64,000 bases of DNA from Delftia tsuruhatensis (GTDB taxonomy: Bacteria > Pseudomonadota > Gammaproteobacteria > Burkholderiales > Burkholderiaceae_C), in the NCBI RefSeq assembly GCF_903815225.1, contig NZ_LR813084.1, positions 2,212,501 to 2,276,500 of the forward strand, read 5' to 3'. The notes under the pieces are model-generated. The model was not told where the DNA came from. It made no database searches and saw only the letters and a list, made by a program, of their open reading frames with translations. The first letter of the stretch is position 1. Each line of letters opens with the position of its first letter. Below, one piece after another: positions 1 to 7,698 of the stretch. The position numbers and the translations under genes were made by a program.

Positions 1-60
1 TTGACCGACACCACGGCATGGCCCGGCGTGCCGGCCCATGGCCTGCGCTGGGCCGTCTAG
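1..60 (+). CDS. C-terminal end of an unidentified upstream gene (partial)
   Basis: Frame 1 is open from the window edge to a TAG stop, giving 19 residues that end in GLRWAV. The next gene, with a good ribosome site, starts 62 bases later. The fragment is too short to assign. A molybdate-related gene would fit the Mop protein that follows, but that is only inference from position. Confidence 0.35.
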   Translation: MTDTTAWPGVPAHGLRWAV

Positions 61-122
61 CCCCCGGGCCTTGCCCTGTTCCTTTGTTTCCGCCTTCCCT
101 TTTTTGATCCCAGGAGAAAACC

Positions 123-338
123 ATGTCCATCCAAGCCATCAACGTGCGCAACCAGTTCAAGGGCCAGGTGCGCGAAATCATCCGCGGCGACGTCGTCTCC
201 GAAGTCGATGTGCAGACGCCCTGGGGCGTGGTCACGTCGGTCATCACCACGCGCTCGGTGGATGAGCTGGGCCTGGTGGTGGGCTCCGATGTCGTGGCGC
301 TGGTCAAGTCCACCGAGGTGTCCATCGCCAAGCTGTGA
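123..338 (+). CDS. Mop-type molybdopterin/molybdate-binding protein (TOBE domain)
   Basis: This 71-residue protein is a single Mop/TOBE domain, the small cytoplasmic molbindin type that binds molybdate or related oxyanions in an oligomer. The sequence shows the family pattern: an N-terminal NVRNQFKGQV strand, the G-x-V-x-x-E-V-D-V-x-T-P-W-G segment, and a C-terminal VALVKSTEVSIAKL motif. The length is that of a full single-domain molbindin. The start is supported by AGGAG six bases upstream. Homologues sit beside modABC or in molybdenum storage loci; here the upstream gene is cut off, so the partner is unknown. The role in molybdenum homeostasis is known for the family and inferred for this gene. 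Confidence 0.88.
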   Translation: MSIQAINVRNQFKGQVREIIRGDVVSEVDVQTPWGVVTSVITTRSVDELGLVVGSDVVALVKSTEVSIAKL

Positions 339-366
339 GGCTGCCAGGCCGGCCTGCGTCCGGGCC

Positions 367-843
367 TCAGCCCCAGAGCGCGGGCTTGTTGACCATCAGG
401 TAGTAGGTCACGGCCATGGCGATGAAGGCCGGGTAGCCCAGCGCCTCCCAGCGGCGCGCATAGGCGGCATAAAGCGCAGGCAGGGCCGACTGCCGCGCAT
501 CGGCATCCTGGGCCATGCGTGCCATGCGCATCTGCAGCCAGACCACGGGCAGCCAGCAGGCACCGGCCAGCAGGTACAGGCCCAGCGACAGGGCCAGCCA
601 GGGCGTGGTCAGCGGCCAGCCGGCCATATGGGCCATGGCGATCCCGCTCAGGGGCTGTATCACCACGCAGGGCGTGGTGAACCACCAGTCGGCGCGCACC
701 ACGAGGCGGCTGACCACGGCCTGGGCCGCGACGCTGCCGCTGCGGTTGGCGAAGAACATGTAGAAGGCCGAGCCCAGGCCCGTCCCCACCAGCAGCACGC
801 TGGAGGCGATGTGCAGGGTCTTGAGCAGCAGATAGAGGTTCAT
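367..843 (-). CDS. DUF2269-type integral membrane protein
   Basis: This 158-residue protein has four hydrophobic helices (about residues 5-27, 50-72, 77-103 and 130-152) and no soluble domain. It looks like the DUF2269 family of predicted inner-membrane proteins, whose function is unknown. It is the last gene of a three-gene minus-strand operon: its ATG overlaps the stop of the DoxX-like gene by four bases, so translation is probably coupled. A longer reading frame extends upstream, but its N-terminus is low-complexity antisense of the neighbour, so I chose the overlapping ATG. Operon context suggests work with the SDR and DoxX-like proteins, perhaps in a membrane redox step; that is inference. 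Confidence 0.75.
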   Translation of the reverse strand: MNLYLLLKTLHIASSVLLVGTGLGSAFYMFFANRSGSVAAQAVVSRLVVRADWWFTTPCVVIQPLSGIAMAHMAGWPLTTPWLALSLGLYLLAGACWLPVVWLQMRMARMAQDADARQSALPALYAAYARRWEALGYPAFIAMAVTYYLMVNKPALWG

Positions 844-1244
844 GCGGTCTCCTTCGGCAGGGTGTTGGCCGACATGAGGTGCAGCAGCATGGCTGCGATC
901 GGCAGGTTCTTGAGCAGGGGGCCCAGCGGATGCAGCCATAGCGAGGGCTGCATGACCGTGGCGACCACGGTCATGGCCGCCATCAGAAGCAGGGCAGCCC
1001 GGTAGCTGGCACGGCCGGGCCGCAGCCACAGCGCCAGGCCCACGGCCAGGTCGGCCAGCAGGCCGCTCCAGATCAGCAGGGCCTGCCAGCGCGCATCGTG
1101 GATGCCGGCGTCGGCCAGCACCTGCACGCTCAGGCCCCGGTGCTCCAGCGCACTGACCAGGGCCGTGCCCAGCCAGACGGCGATCAGGCTGGCGTGCATG
1201 GCGCGCAGCGGCGCGGGGACGGTATGGATGGCAGGTTCAGCCAT
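840..1244 (-). CDS. DoxX-like membrane protein
   Basis: The product is 134 residues with four predicted membrane helices, and the pattern HRGLSVQVLADAGI followed by a helix-rich region resembles the DoxX-like family that is often encoded next to, or fused to, YbjT-type SDR proteins. It overlaps the end of the SDR gene by eight bases and the start of the DUF2269 gene by four, which is tight operon packing. The start was placed at MAEPAIH because residues further upstream belong to the SDR gene in another frame. The biochemical role of the family is not established. Association with a nucleotide-binding SDR suggests a membrane-bound redox or quinone-linked function (inference). Confidence 0.7.
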   Translation of the reverse strand: MAEPAIHTVPAPLRAMHASLIAVWLGTALVSALEHRGLSVQVLADAGIHDARWQALLIWSGLLADLAVGLALWLRPGRASYRAALLLMAAMTVVATVMQPSLWLHPLGPLLKNLPIAAMLLHLMSANTLPKETA

Positions 1245-2106
1245 GGTGCAGCGTGGCCAGCAACCGGGACGGCGCAATGCCGGGACGGCCCAGCAGGGCT
1301 TCGAGGCCGGCGGGGTCGGTGACGTTGTCGCTGGCCAGCAGTGCCAGGGTCTCGCTGCACCAGGGCGAGACGCTGATCCAGTCGCCGGCGCGTGCGCTGG
1401 CACGGCTGAGCCAGCCGGGCAGGGTGGCCACCCGGGCCGGGGAGCGGCCCATCTGCGCGCGCAGGCTGGCGATCAGCGCGGCCAGCGGCAATGGCAGGGG
1501 GCCGCCGATCTCGGTCAGTCCCATGGGCCCGGCCTGGGTGGCCAGACGGGCCACGGCCTCGGCCAGGTCGCGCACGGCCACGGGCTGCACGCGCGCCTGC
1601 TGCACGGGGCGCGGCAGCAGCAGCGCCGGCAGCCGCGCCATGGCCAGGAACATCTCGCTGCTGGCGCCGCCCGCGCCGAACACCACGCTGGGGCGCACCA
1701 CGCTGCCTTGCAGCCGGCCGGCCGCAGTCAGCGCCAGCAGGTGCTCGTCGGCGGCACGCTTGGTACTCGCATAGCGTGTCGCGCTGCCCTCGACGCCCAG
1801 GGCCGAGATCTGCACCACGCGCCGTACGCCGGCCGCGGCGCACGCATCGAACAGGGCCACGGGCGCAAGGGTGTGCATGGCGTCGATGGGCCGGGAAGCA
1901 CTGTCGCGCAGCACGCCCACGGCATTGACCACCGCGTCGATGCCGGCCAGGTGGGGCAGCCAGGCCTCGGGGGTGGTGGCCTTGGCATAGTCCAGCACCG
2001 GCATGGAATGGCGGCTGCGCGCCACGGGGTCATGGCCTGACAGGGCCAGGAGATTGACGACATGGCGGCCGATGAAGCCGGAACCGCCGCAGACCAGGAT
2101 GCGCAT
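1237..2106 (-). CDS. NAD(P)-binding SDR/NDUFA9-like protein
   Basis: The 289-residue product opens with MRILVCGGSGFIGRHVV, the Rossmann G-x-x-G-x-x-G dinucleotide-binding loop of atypical short-chain dehydrogenases (YbjT/NDUFA9-like, COG0702 type). The canonical YxxxK active-site pair is not obvious, which is typical of the atypical SDR group. It is the first gene of the SDR-DoxX-DUF2269 operon. The 32 bases between it and the upstream GbsR-type regulator contain an operator-like sequence also found upstream of the regulator itself, so the operon is probably controlled by that regulator. Substrate unknown. Confidence 0.78.
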   Translation of the reverse strand: MRILVCGGSGFIGRHVVNLLALSGHDPVARSRHSMPVLDYAKATTPEAWLPHLAGIDAVVNAVGVLRDSASRPIDAMHTLAPVALFDACAAAGVRRVVQISALGVEGSATRYASTKRAADEHLLALTAAGRLQGSVVRPSVVFGAGGASSEMFLAMARLPALLLPRPVQQARVQPVAVRDLAEAVARLATQAGPMGLTEIGGPLPLPLAALIASLRAQMGRSPARVATLPGWLSRASARAGDWISVSPWCSETLALLASDNVTDPAGLEALLGRPGIAPSRLLATLHHG

Positions 2107-2118
2107 GTTGATCTCCAG

Positions 2119-2139
2119 TTTCTCTTTGGACGGAAATTT
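2119..2139. promoter_or_regulatory. Operator-like site before the SDR operon
   Basis: On the minus strand this 21-mer reads AAATTTC, a 7-base middle, then AGAGAAA. It matches 18 of 21 bases of the site at 2719-2739 upstream of the GbsR-type regulator gene. It lies 13 bases upstream of the SDR start codon. Shared sequence at both promoters suggests binding by the regulator encoded between them (inference). Confidence 0.5.
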
Positions 2140-2696
2140 CAGGTCCGGCGCCTGCGTTGGCCACCGGCACCGGACTCTGCCCGGACGAAACGTTGCACGC
2201 TCGCGCCCAGCCGCAGCAGCTTGTCCAGCGTGGAGGGCGACAGGCGCAGCATCTCGTCGGTCCAGATGCCCAGGGACTCCATGAGGCGCAGCGTCTCGTG
2301 CACGCGGTCCTGGGTGTCGGGGGATTCGTCCTCGAAGCCGGGTTCGGCGATCAGGGCGCGCAGCATCTCGGAGGTCGGGTCGAACTCGCGCTGCTTGCGC
2401 TCGCGCACGATGGTGCGCAGCAGTTCCCAGACGTCGGAGGAGGTCTCGAAGTAGTCACGGCGGTCGCCGGGCCTGCGGCTGGCGCGGATCAGCTCCCAGC
2501 CGAGCAGCTCCTTGAGGCTGTTGCTGACGTTGGAGCGCGCGGCGCCCAGGGTGTCGGCGATCTCCTCGGCGTTGAGCGGGCGGCCATGGAAGAACAGCAG
2601 GGCATGGATCTGGGCGACCGTGCGGTTCACCCCCCAGCTGCTGCCCATGTCGCCCCAGTGGTGGATGAAGCGGTATGCGATGGGACTCAGTTGCAT
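2139..2696 (-). CDS. GbsR/MarR-type transcriptional regulator
   Basis: The 185-residue protein has a winged helix-turn-helix at about residues 38-85 (AEEIADTLGAARSNVSNSLK, then a wing with RRPGDRRDYFET), followed by a helical C-terminal dimerisation region. This is the GbsR subgroup of MarR-like regulators. The gene ends 32 bases before the SDR-DoxX-DUF2269 operon on the same strand. Operator-like sequences occur 22 bases before its own start and in the short gap before the operon, implying autoregulation plus control of the operon. The inducer is unknown. GbsR regulators of known function sense choline in Bacillus, but there is no betaine gene here. Confidence 0.82.
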   Translation of the reverse strand: MQLSPIAYRFIHHWGDMGSSWGVNRTVAQIHALLFFHGRPLNAEEIADTLGAARSNVSNSLKELLGWELIRASRRPGDRRDYFETSSDVWELLRTIVRERKQREFDPTSEMLRALIAEPGFEDESPDTQDRVHETLRLMESLGIWTDEMLRLSPSTLDKLLRLGASVQRFVRAESGAGGQRRRRT

Positions 2697-2718
2697 GGAG
2701 CCAGTGTCCGCAGGTCTA

Positions 2719-2742
2719 AAATTTCTGTCAAGAGAGAAATTT
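2719..2742. promoter_or_regulatory. Palindromic operator before the GbsR-type gene
   Basis: A perfect inverted repeat, AAATTTCT-N8-AGAAATTT, sits 22 bases upstream of the regulator start. Its first 21 bases recur (18/21) in front of the SDR operon. The palindrome fits a dimeric winged-helix repressor. Confidence 0.6.
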
Positions 2743-2884
2743 CAAGAAGAACCGAAATCCTGTTGCCTTGGGACCGTGGCGCATGGGGTCGGCAAGGCCG
2801 GCGTGCGGCCTGCTTCATAATGCTGGCAGCCCGGCCCGCAATCCAGTACACACACAGGCGGGCCGCCGTTTTGAGGGGAACACC

Positions 2885-3196
2885 ATGACTGCTGTACAAA
2901 ACCTGCGTGCCGCCGCCGTGCTGGCCGCCTGCGCGTTGGCGCAGGCCGCGTCCGCTGCCTGCTTTTCCATCTACACGCCGGAGCAGGAGCTGATCTACCG
3001 CTCCAACCGCCCTCCGGTGGACCTGACCTTGCCGCTGCACCAGACCGTGGACAAGATCGAGCGTGGCGCGACCATGGTGTTCACGCTGGACGAATTCAAC
3101 TGCATCACCGAAGTCAATCTGCTGGCCGAGCGCGAGCAACTGGCCCGCGCCCGCCAGGAGCGCCAGCAGGTGCTGGTGCGGGAGCAGCGTTCCTGA
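2885..3196 (+). CDS. Small secreted protein of unknown function
   Basis: The 103-residue product begins with a clear Sec signal peptide (charged N-terminus, AAAVLAACALAQAASA core, likely cleavage before CFSIY). The mature part of about 80 residues has three Cys, a segment with YTPEQELIYRSNRPPVDL, and a charged helical tail rich in Arg, Glu and Gln. AGGGGAACACC precedes the ATG. I do not recognise a family with a known function, though short proteins of this kind are common in Burkholderiales. It stands alone, 65 bases before rlmD. Confidence 0.7.
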   Translation: MTAVQNLRAAAVLAACALAQAASAACFSIYTPEQELIYRSNRPPVDLTLPLHQTVDKIERGATMVFTLDEFNCITEVNLLAEREQLARARQERQQVLVREQRS

Positions 3197-3261
3197 GGCC
3201 TGGGGCTTTTCGGGGCATCGGCCGGCGCGACACCCGGCGAGCCTGAGACAATCGGGCCACC

Positions 3262-4734
3262 ATGAGTGAATCCCGCGACGACAAGATCCCCGACAACCTT
3301 CCTGAAGCCGACACCGATGCGCCCGCGCTGCCCGATGGCTGGCTGCGCGTGCTGTCCATGGACATGGATGCCCAGGGCGTGGCCCGCAAGAGCGATGGCA
3401 AGGTGGTGTTCATCGACGGCGCCCTGCCCACCGAGCTGGTCAGCGCCAACACCCACCGCAAGAAAAACAACTGGGAAGCGGCCAGCCTGACGGCCATTCA
3501 CCGCGAATCCTCCCAGCGCGTGCGCCCTGGCTGCCCTAACTTCGGGCTGCATGCCGGTGCCTGCGGCGGCTGCAAGATGCAGCATCTGCATGTGGGCGCC
3601 CAGGTCGCGATCAAGCAGCGTGTGCTGGAGGACAATCTCTGGCACCTGGCCAAGGTCAGGCCCGGGATGCTGCTGCGCCCCATCGAGGGGCCTTCCTGGG
3701 GCTATCGCTTCCGCTCGCGCCTGTCGGTGCGCTACGTGGCCAAGAAGGGCAAGGTGCTGGTGGGCTTTCACGAGCGCAAGAGCCGCTACATCGCCGACAT
3801 GGAGACTTGCAGGATCCTGCCACCCCATGTGGATGCCATGCTGCTGCCCATGCGTGCGCTGATCGCCTCCCTGGACGCGCGCGAAACCTGCCCTCAGATC
3901 GAGGTGGCCTGCGGTGATGCCGTCACCGCCCTGGTGCTGCGCCACCTGGAACCGCTGTCACCGGAGGACAAGGCCAGGCTCACGGCCTTCGCGGCCGAGC
4001 ACAATGTGCAGTGGTGGCTGCAGCCCAAGGGGCCGGACACGGTGCACCGGATGGAGCAGGGCGGCGCGCAGCTCGACTATGGTCTTCCCGATTTCGGCAT
4101 CACCATGCCGTTCAAGCCCACGGATTTCACCCAGGTCAACCCCCACATCAACCGCGTCATGGTCTCGCGGGCGCTTCGCCTGCTGGATGCGCAAAGGAGC
4201 GATCGGGTGATCGACTGGTTCTGCGGCCTGGGCAACTTCACGCTGCCCATCGCCACGCAGGCGCGCGAGGTGCTGGGTATCGAAGGCAGCGATGCCCTGG
4301 TGCAGCGCTCCCACGAAAACTATGCGGCCAACAATGCGCAGCGGCCGGCCAGTGACAAGCTGGCGCCGACCTCCTTTGTCGCGCGCAATCTTTTCGAGAT
4401 GACGCCCGAGATGCTGATTGCCGACGGCGTGGCCGACAAGTGGCTGGTCGATCCTCCACGCGAGGGCGCATTCGCCTTGTCCAAGGCGCTGGCCGATATC
4501 CACCAGGGGCGCACCGGTGCCGAGGATGCGCCTGCCTTGCCGGCGGGGCACGAGTCCTGGTCCTTCCCGCAGCGCATCGTGTATGTGAGCTGCAATCCGG
4601 CCACGCTGGCGCGCGACGCCGGCCTGCTGGTCCACCAGGCCGGCTACCGCTGCGTTTCGGCCGGTGTGATCAACATGTTCCCGCACACGGCCCACGTGGA
4701 AAGCATGGCGGTCTTCGAGCGCTGCGGGGACTGA
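3262..4734 (+). CDS. rlmD: 23S rRNA (uracil-C5)-methyltransferase RlmD
   Basis: The 490-residue protein is a TrmA/RumA-family SAM-dependent methyltransferase that modifies U1939 of 23S rRNA. An N-terminal TRAM-like RNA-binding region precedes an iron-sulfur cluster motif (C91, C101 and C104 in [14 protein letters not shown]). The SAM-binding motif is [16 protein letters not shown] near residue 315. The catalytic Cys lies in [13 protein letters not shown] near residue 440, and FPHTAHVE is the family C-terminal motif. Length and motif order match RlmD rather than the shorter RlmC. It is followed by a strong terminator and looks monocistronic. Confidence 0.93.
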   Translation: MSESRDDKIPDNLPEADTDAPALPDGWLRVLSMDMDAQGVARKSDGKVVFIDGALPTELVSANTHRKKNNWEAASLTAIHRESSQRVRPGCPNFGLHAGACGGCKMQHLHVGAQVAIKQRVLEDNLWHLAKVRPGMLLRPIEGPSWGYRFRSRLSVRYVAKKGKVLVGFHERKSRYIADMETCRILPPHVDAMLLPMRALIASLDARETCPQIEVACGDAVTALVLRHLEPLSPEDKARLTAFAAEHNVQWWLQPKGPDTVHRMEQGGAQLDYGLPDFGITMPFKPTDFTQVNPHINRVMVSRALRLLDAQRSDRVIDWFCGLGNFTLPIATQAREVLGIEGSDALVQRSHENYAANNAQRPASDKLAPTSFVARNLFEMTPEMLIADGVADKWLVDPPREGAFALSKALADIHQGRTGAEDAPALPAGHESWSFPQRIVYVSCNPATLARDAGLLVHQAGYRCVSAGVINMFPHTAHVESMAVFERCGD

Positions 4735-4753
4735 TCCCGGCACGGCACCCATG

Positions 4754-4793
4754 AAAAAGCCGTGGCCGCCTTATCGGGGCGCCACGGCTTTTC
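4754..4793. terminator. Bidirectional intrinsic terminator after rlmD
   Basis: An inverted repeat with arms AAAAGCCGTGGC and GCCACGGCTTTT has A and T runs on both flanks. It can therefore end transcription of rlmD and of the convergent lipoprotein gene. Confidence 0.88.
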
Positions 4794-4813
4794 TGTGAGT
4801 CGGTGGGAATGGA

Positions 4814-5173
4814 TCAACTGCGGTTGCGACCCGACAAGGGCTCGGCCTGGGGCTCATCCCTGTCGCCACGGCGGCGATCGCTTTGGCCCAGCACCGAGGG
4901 AGTGCCTTCGATCTTGTTGGCGCGCATGTACTCGTCCATGTCCTTCCAGCCCGCGAACACCAGGGCCTTGGGCGACTTGGGATTGAGCGTGTAGCAGTCT
5001 TCCAGGCCACGCAGGGCATGGCGGCAGGCGCCACCAATGGCCTTGGCCTCGGCCTCCTTGGCGACGGTGCGGGGATCCGGCCCCAGACCCGGAATATCGT
5101 CCAGCTTGCAGCCGGCGAGCAGCACGGGCAGCAACAGGATGGCGAAGGTACGGGGAAGATTAGGCATGGTCAT
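4814..5173 (-). CDS. Predicted lipoprotein of unknown function
   Basis: The 119-residue product has a lipoprotein signal peptide ending in LLAGC, with lipidation expected at C22. The mature protein contains two further Cys (GGACRHALRGLEDCYTL) that could form a disulfide, the segment PKALVFAGWKDMDEYMRANKIEG, and a charged tail. A second in-frame ATG two codons downstream is an equally possible start; neither has a strong ribosome site. The family is not one I can name. It converges on rlmD and shares its terminator. Confidence 0.68.
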   Translation of the reverse strand: MTMPNLPRTFAILLLPVLLAGCKLDDIPGLGPDPRTVAKEAEAKAIGGACRHALRGLEDCYTLNPKSPKALVFAGWKDMDEYMRANKIEGTPSVLGQSDRRRGDRDEPQAEPLSGRNRS

Positions 5174-5244
5174 CTTGAGGGGATTATCGGCAGGGTCCGG
5201 AAAAAGTTGAGCCTGCCTTGCACGAATTCATGATCGCGGACATG

Positions 5245-5269
5245 AAAAAGGCCTCCCGCAGGAGGCCTT
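5245..5269 (-). terminator. Intrinsic terminator of the Bax inhibitor-1 gene
   Basis: A 9-bp stem (AAGGCCTCC and its complement) with a 4-base loop is followed by a T run on the minus strand. It lies 40 bases past the stop of the gene upstream on that strand. Confidence 0.8.
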
Positions 5270-5308
5270 GGCTGTTCGGCATGGGAGATTTCCCCAGGCG
5301 GCTGCGTG

Positions 5309-6001
5309 TCAGTCGCGCTCGCCACCCATGATGCCCAGCAGGGCCAGCAGGCTCTGGAACACGTTGAACAGGTCCAGGTACAGGGCCAGCGTGGCGCTGA
5401 TGTAGTTGGTCTCGCCGCCGTCGATGATCTGCTTGAGGTCATACAGCATGTAGGCGCTGAAGATGCCGATGGCTGCCACCGAGATCGCCATCATGCCGGC
5501 CGTGGAGCCGATGAAGACGTTGATGATGGAGCCCACGAACAGCACCAGCACACCGACGAACAGGAACTTGCCCATGCCCGACAGGTCGCGCTTGATCACC
5601 GTCGCCAGGGAGGCCATGACCAGGAAGACGCCGGCCGTGCCTGCAAAGGCGGTCATGATCAGCTCGGAGCCGTTCTTGAAGCCCAGGATCATGCCGATCA
5701 TGCGCGACAGCATCAGGCCCATGAAGAACGTGAAGCCCAGCAGGACTGGCACGCCGGCCGCGGAGTTCTTGGTCTTCTCGATGGCGAACATGAAGCCGAA
5801 GGCGCCGCCCAGGAAGACGATCAGCCCCAACCCGCCGGTCAGCGAGCGCGTGATGCTTGTGGCCACGCCCAGCCAAGCGCCCAGCACGGTGGGGAGAAGA
5901 CTCAGGGCCAGCAGCCAGTAGGTGTTGCGCAATACGCGATTGCGCTCTTGCTGCGAGACACCGTAGCCCGCAGAGCCCAGTGTGGTGACTTGATCATTCA
6001 T
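5309..6001 (-). CDS. Bax inhibitor-1/YccA family membrane protein
   Basis: The 230-residue protein has seven hydrophobic helices and belongs to the BI-1/YccA/YetJ family of inner-membrane proteins. Bacterial members include YccA, which modulates FtsH proteolysis, and YetJ, a pH-sensitive calcium channel. The sequence shows the family C-terminus AYMLYDLKQIIDGGETNYISATLALYLDLFNVF, with the conserved Asp pair expected in the pore, followed by GIMGGERD. A ribosome site (GGAGGACTGG on the minus strand) precedes the start, and a terminator follows. It appears monocistronic. Which role applies here cannot be told from the sequence. Confidence 0.9.
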   Translation of the reverse strand: MNDQVTTLGSAGYGVSQQERNRVLRNTYWLLALSLLPTVLGAWLGVATSITRSLTGGLGLIVFLGGAFGFMFAIEKTKNSAAGVPVLLGFTFFMGLMLSRMIGMILGFKNGSELIMTAFAGTAGVFLVMASLATVIKRDLSGMGKFLFVGVLVLFVGSIINVFIGSTAGMMAISVAAIGIFSAYMLYDLKQIIDGGETNYISATLALYLDLFNVFQSLLALLGIMGGERD

Positions 6002-6191
6002 GTGGCCAGTCCTCCGAAGGAGTGTTGTTGCGACAGGTCCATTCTAGGTGGGGCCCAACCCGCAGCCTGCAATACCCGGACCCCATGCCATGGTTTGGTT
6101 TCGAATGTTTTGTGCTGGGCATGCATTGTCAGTCCTCATACGATTGCTATGCTTATAGGACATTTGTGATGGAATGGATAACTGCAATCTT

Positions 6192-6599
6192 ATGAAGACC
6201 AAGCATGAACTCGAACTTGCCGATGTGAAGGCCATTGCCGCGGCCGCCGAAGCCGAGGCGTTGAAGAACAAATGGGCCGTGACCATCGCCATCGTCGATG
6301 ATGGCGGCCATCTGCTGTGGCTGCAGCGCCTGGATGGCGCCGCAGCGGTCTCGGCCCACATCGCTCCGTCCAAGGCCCGTTCGGCCGCCCTGGGCCGCCG
6401 CGATACCAAGGGCTACGAAGACATGATCAACAACGGCCGCACGGCCTTCCTGAGCGCCCCCACCGTGGATGGCCTGCTTGAAGGCGGCGTTGCCATCATG
6501 AAGGACGGCCAGTGCCTGGGCGCCGTGGGTGTCAGTGGCGTCAAGGCCAATGAAGATGCGCAGGTGGCCAGCGCCGGCATTGCCGCCCTGGGCCTGTGA
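6192..6599 (+). CDS. GlcG/HbpS family heme-binding-like protein
   Basis: The 135-residue protein matches the GlcG/HbpS/DUF336 family: a TLxDVKxIAAAAEAEA-like N-terminal helix, the strand VTIAIVDDGGHLLWLQRLDGA, the helix SAHIAPSKARSAALGRRDTK, and the C-terminal loop GGVAIMKDGQCLGAVGVSG. Some members bind heme or cobalamin, and others are carried with glycolate oxidase. I chose MKTKHEL because it fits the family N-terminus; an ATG six codons upstream is in frame and possible. No ribosome site decides between them. A strong terminator follows directly. Confidence 0.82.
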   Translation: MKTKHELELADVKAIAAAAEAEALKNKWAVTIAIVDDGGHLLWLQRLDGAAAVSAHIAPSKARSAALGRRDTKGYEDMINNGRTAFLSAPTVDGLLEGGVAIMKDGQCLGAVGVSGVKANEDAQVASAGIAALGL

Positions 6600-6642
6600 T
6601 GGATTGCTGATACCTGGCCCGTCCTTCGGGCCAAGGCCTGCG

Positions 6643-6679
6643 AAAAAGCCCCTGCATGCAGATGCAGGGGCTTTTTTTC
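6643..6679 (+). terminator. Intrinsic terminator after the GlcG-like gene
   Basis: The inverted repeat AAAAGCCCCTGCAT / ATGCAGGGGCTTTT is followed by seven T. A is also present on the other flank, so it may work both ways. Confidence 0.88.
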
Positions 6680-6849
6680 TTCAGGTCATTTCACGCTGTT
6701 GTCCGGGGGGAAAAAGTGCTTGGCTACGCAAAACCCGGGAGGTTCTGTTGGCTGGCTAATCGACTCTCGGGCCCCATGGCCTCAAGGTCGCCCCACGATG
6801 AAACACAGGGCCCCGGCGTCCGACGCGGGCTGCCGGTGGCTTGAAAGAG

Positions 6850-7071
6850 TCATTTGGTCAGGATGAGCTTGCCCAGTTTGGTGGCCTGCAGGCGGTAGGG
6901 TGTGCCGTTGTGCACGATGGTCACGGCCTTCTGTCCGTTGAGCAGCAAGGTGCTGTCCAGTCCGCTGGCGGCACCACTCAAGGCGGCGGATGCTGCGGCC
7001 TGCAGCGCTGCAAAGGCCTGGGCGCTGGAGTTGCCGGACAGATGCGAGGTGGCGGCGGAGGTGGCAGACAT
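6850..7071 (-). CDS. hemP: Hemin uptake protein HemP
   Basis: The 73-residue product ends in GTPYRLQATKLGKLILTK, the signature of the small HemP family; the 40-residue Ala/Ser-rich N-terminus is variable. HemP genes are iron-regulated and usually sit by heme receptor or TonB system genes. In some Burkholderia the protein acts as an activator of heme uptake genes. Here it follows exbD on the same strand after a 211-base gap that contains its own Fur-box-like sequence, so it is probably expressed as a separate iron-starvation transcript. No heme receptor lies in this window. Confidence 0.85.
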   Translation of the reverse strand: MSATSAATSHLSGNSSAQAFAALQAAASAALSGAASGLDSTLLLNGQKAVTIVHNGTPYRLQATKLGKLILTK

Positions 7072-7104
7072 GCAGGGAATTCCTCAAAAATTGGAAAGTT
7101 TTGT

Positions 7105-7123
7105 GAATGATAACAATTCTCAA
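7105..7123 (-). promoter_or_regulatory. Fur-box-like site before hemP
   Basis: On the minus strand the sequence reads TTGAGAATTGTTATCATTC, close to the GATAATGATAATCATTATC Fur consensus. It lies 34 bases upstream of the hemP start in an AT-rich pocket of an otherwise GC-rich region. Confidence 0.65.
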
Positions 7124-7282
7124 TTGAAAAGCAAGTGAGACTTACTCTCATTGTGGTTTCTGAGGGTCTGCAAGCCTGGCTGCATGCGGTCCTGGCCTCG
7201 TCGGAAAGCGTGGAACCCCGGGTCCATGAGCGCGAAACGGCCCCGCAGGGCCGGTTCGCTGGCTGGCCGCAGGGCCCCGGGC

Positions 7283-7696
7283 CTACTTGGCCGGGTCGGT
7301 CACGAAGCCGATCTTGCGCACGCCTGCACGCTGGGCCGCAGCCATGGCCTGGGCCACGCGCTCATAGCGCACTTCCTTGTCACCCTGGATGTGCAGGTCG
7401 GGCTGAGGTTCCTTGGCGGCCTCGGTCTTGAGGTTTTCCTCGAACTGCGCATCGCTCACGGCCACGCCGTTCCAGTGGTACTGGCCGTCGGAGGACACGG
7501 CCAGGCGCACGGTGGCGGGCTTGACGTCCTCGGGCTGGTTGGTGGCACGCGGCAGGTCCACGTTCACCGAATGCTTCATCACCGGCACGGTGATGATGAA
7601 GATGATGAGCAGCACGAGCATGACGTCGACCAGCGGCGTCATGTTGATCTCGTTCATGACATCCTCGGCGTCATCGTCCATCGTTCCGAAAGCCAT
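7283..7696 (-). CDS. exbD: Biopolymer transport protein ExbD
   Basis: The 137-residue protein has a short cytoplasmic N-terminus, one membrane helix at about residues 23-45 with the essential pore Asp in MTPLVDVMLVLLIIFIIT, and a periplasmic domain of about 90 residues ending in a typical GVRKIGFVTDP strand. ExbD works with ExbB as the proton-driven motor that energises TonB. Its start is two bases from the exbB stop, so the genes are co-transcribed. The broken tonB frame upstream means this motor may lack its own TonB in this sequence. Confidence 0.92.
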   Translation of the reverse strand: MAFGTMDDDAEDVMNEINMTPLVDVMLVLLIIFIITVPVMKHSVNVDLPRATNQPEDVKPATVRLAVSSDGQYHWNGVAVSDAQFEENLKTEAAKEPQPDLHIQGDKEVRYERVAQAMAAAQRAGVRKIGFVTDPAK

Positions 7697-7698
7697 GC

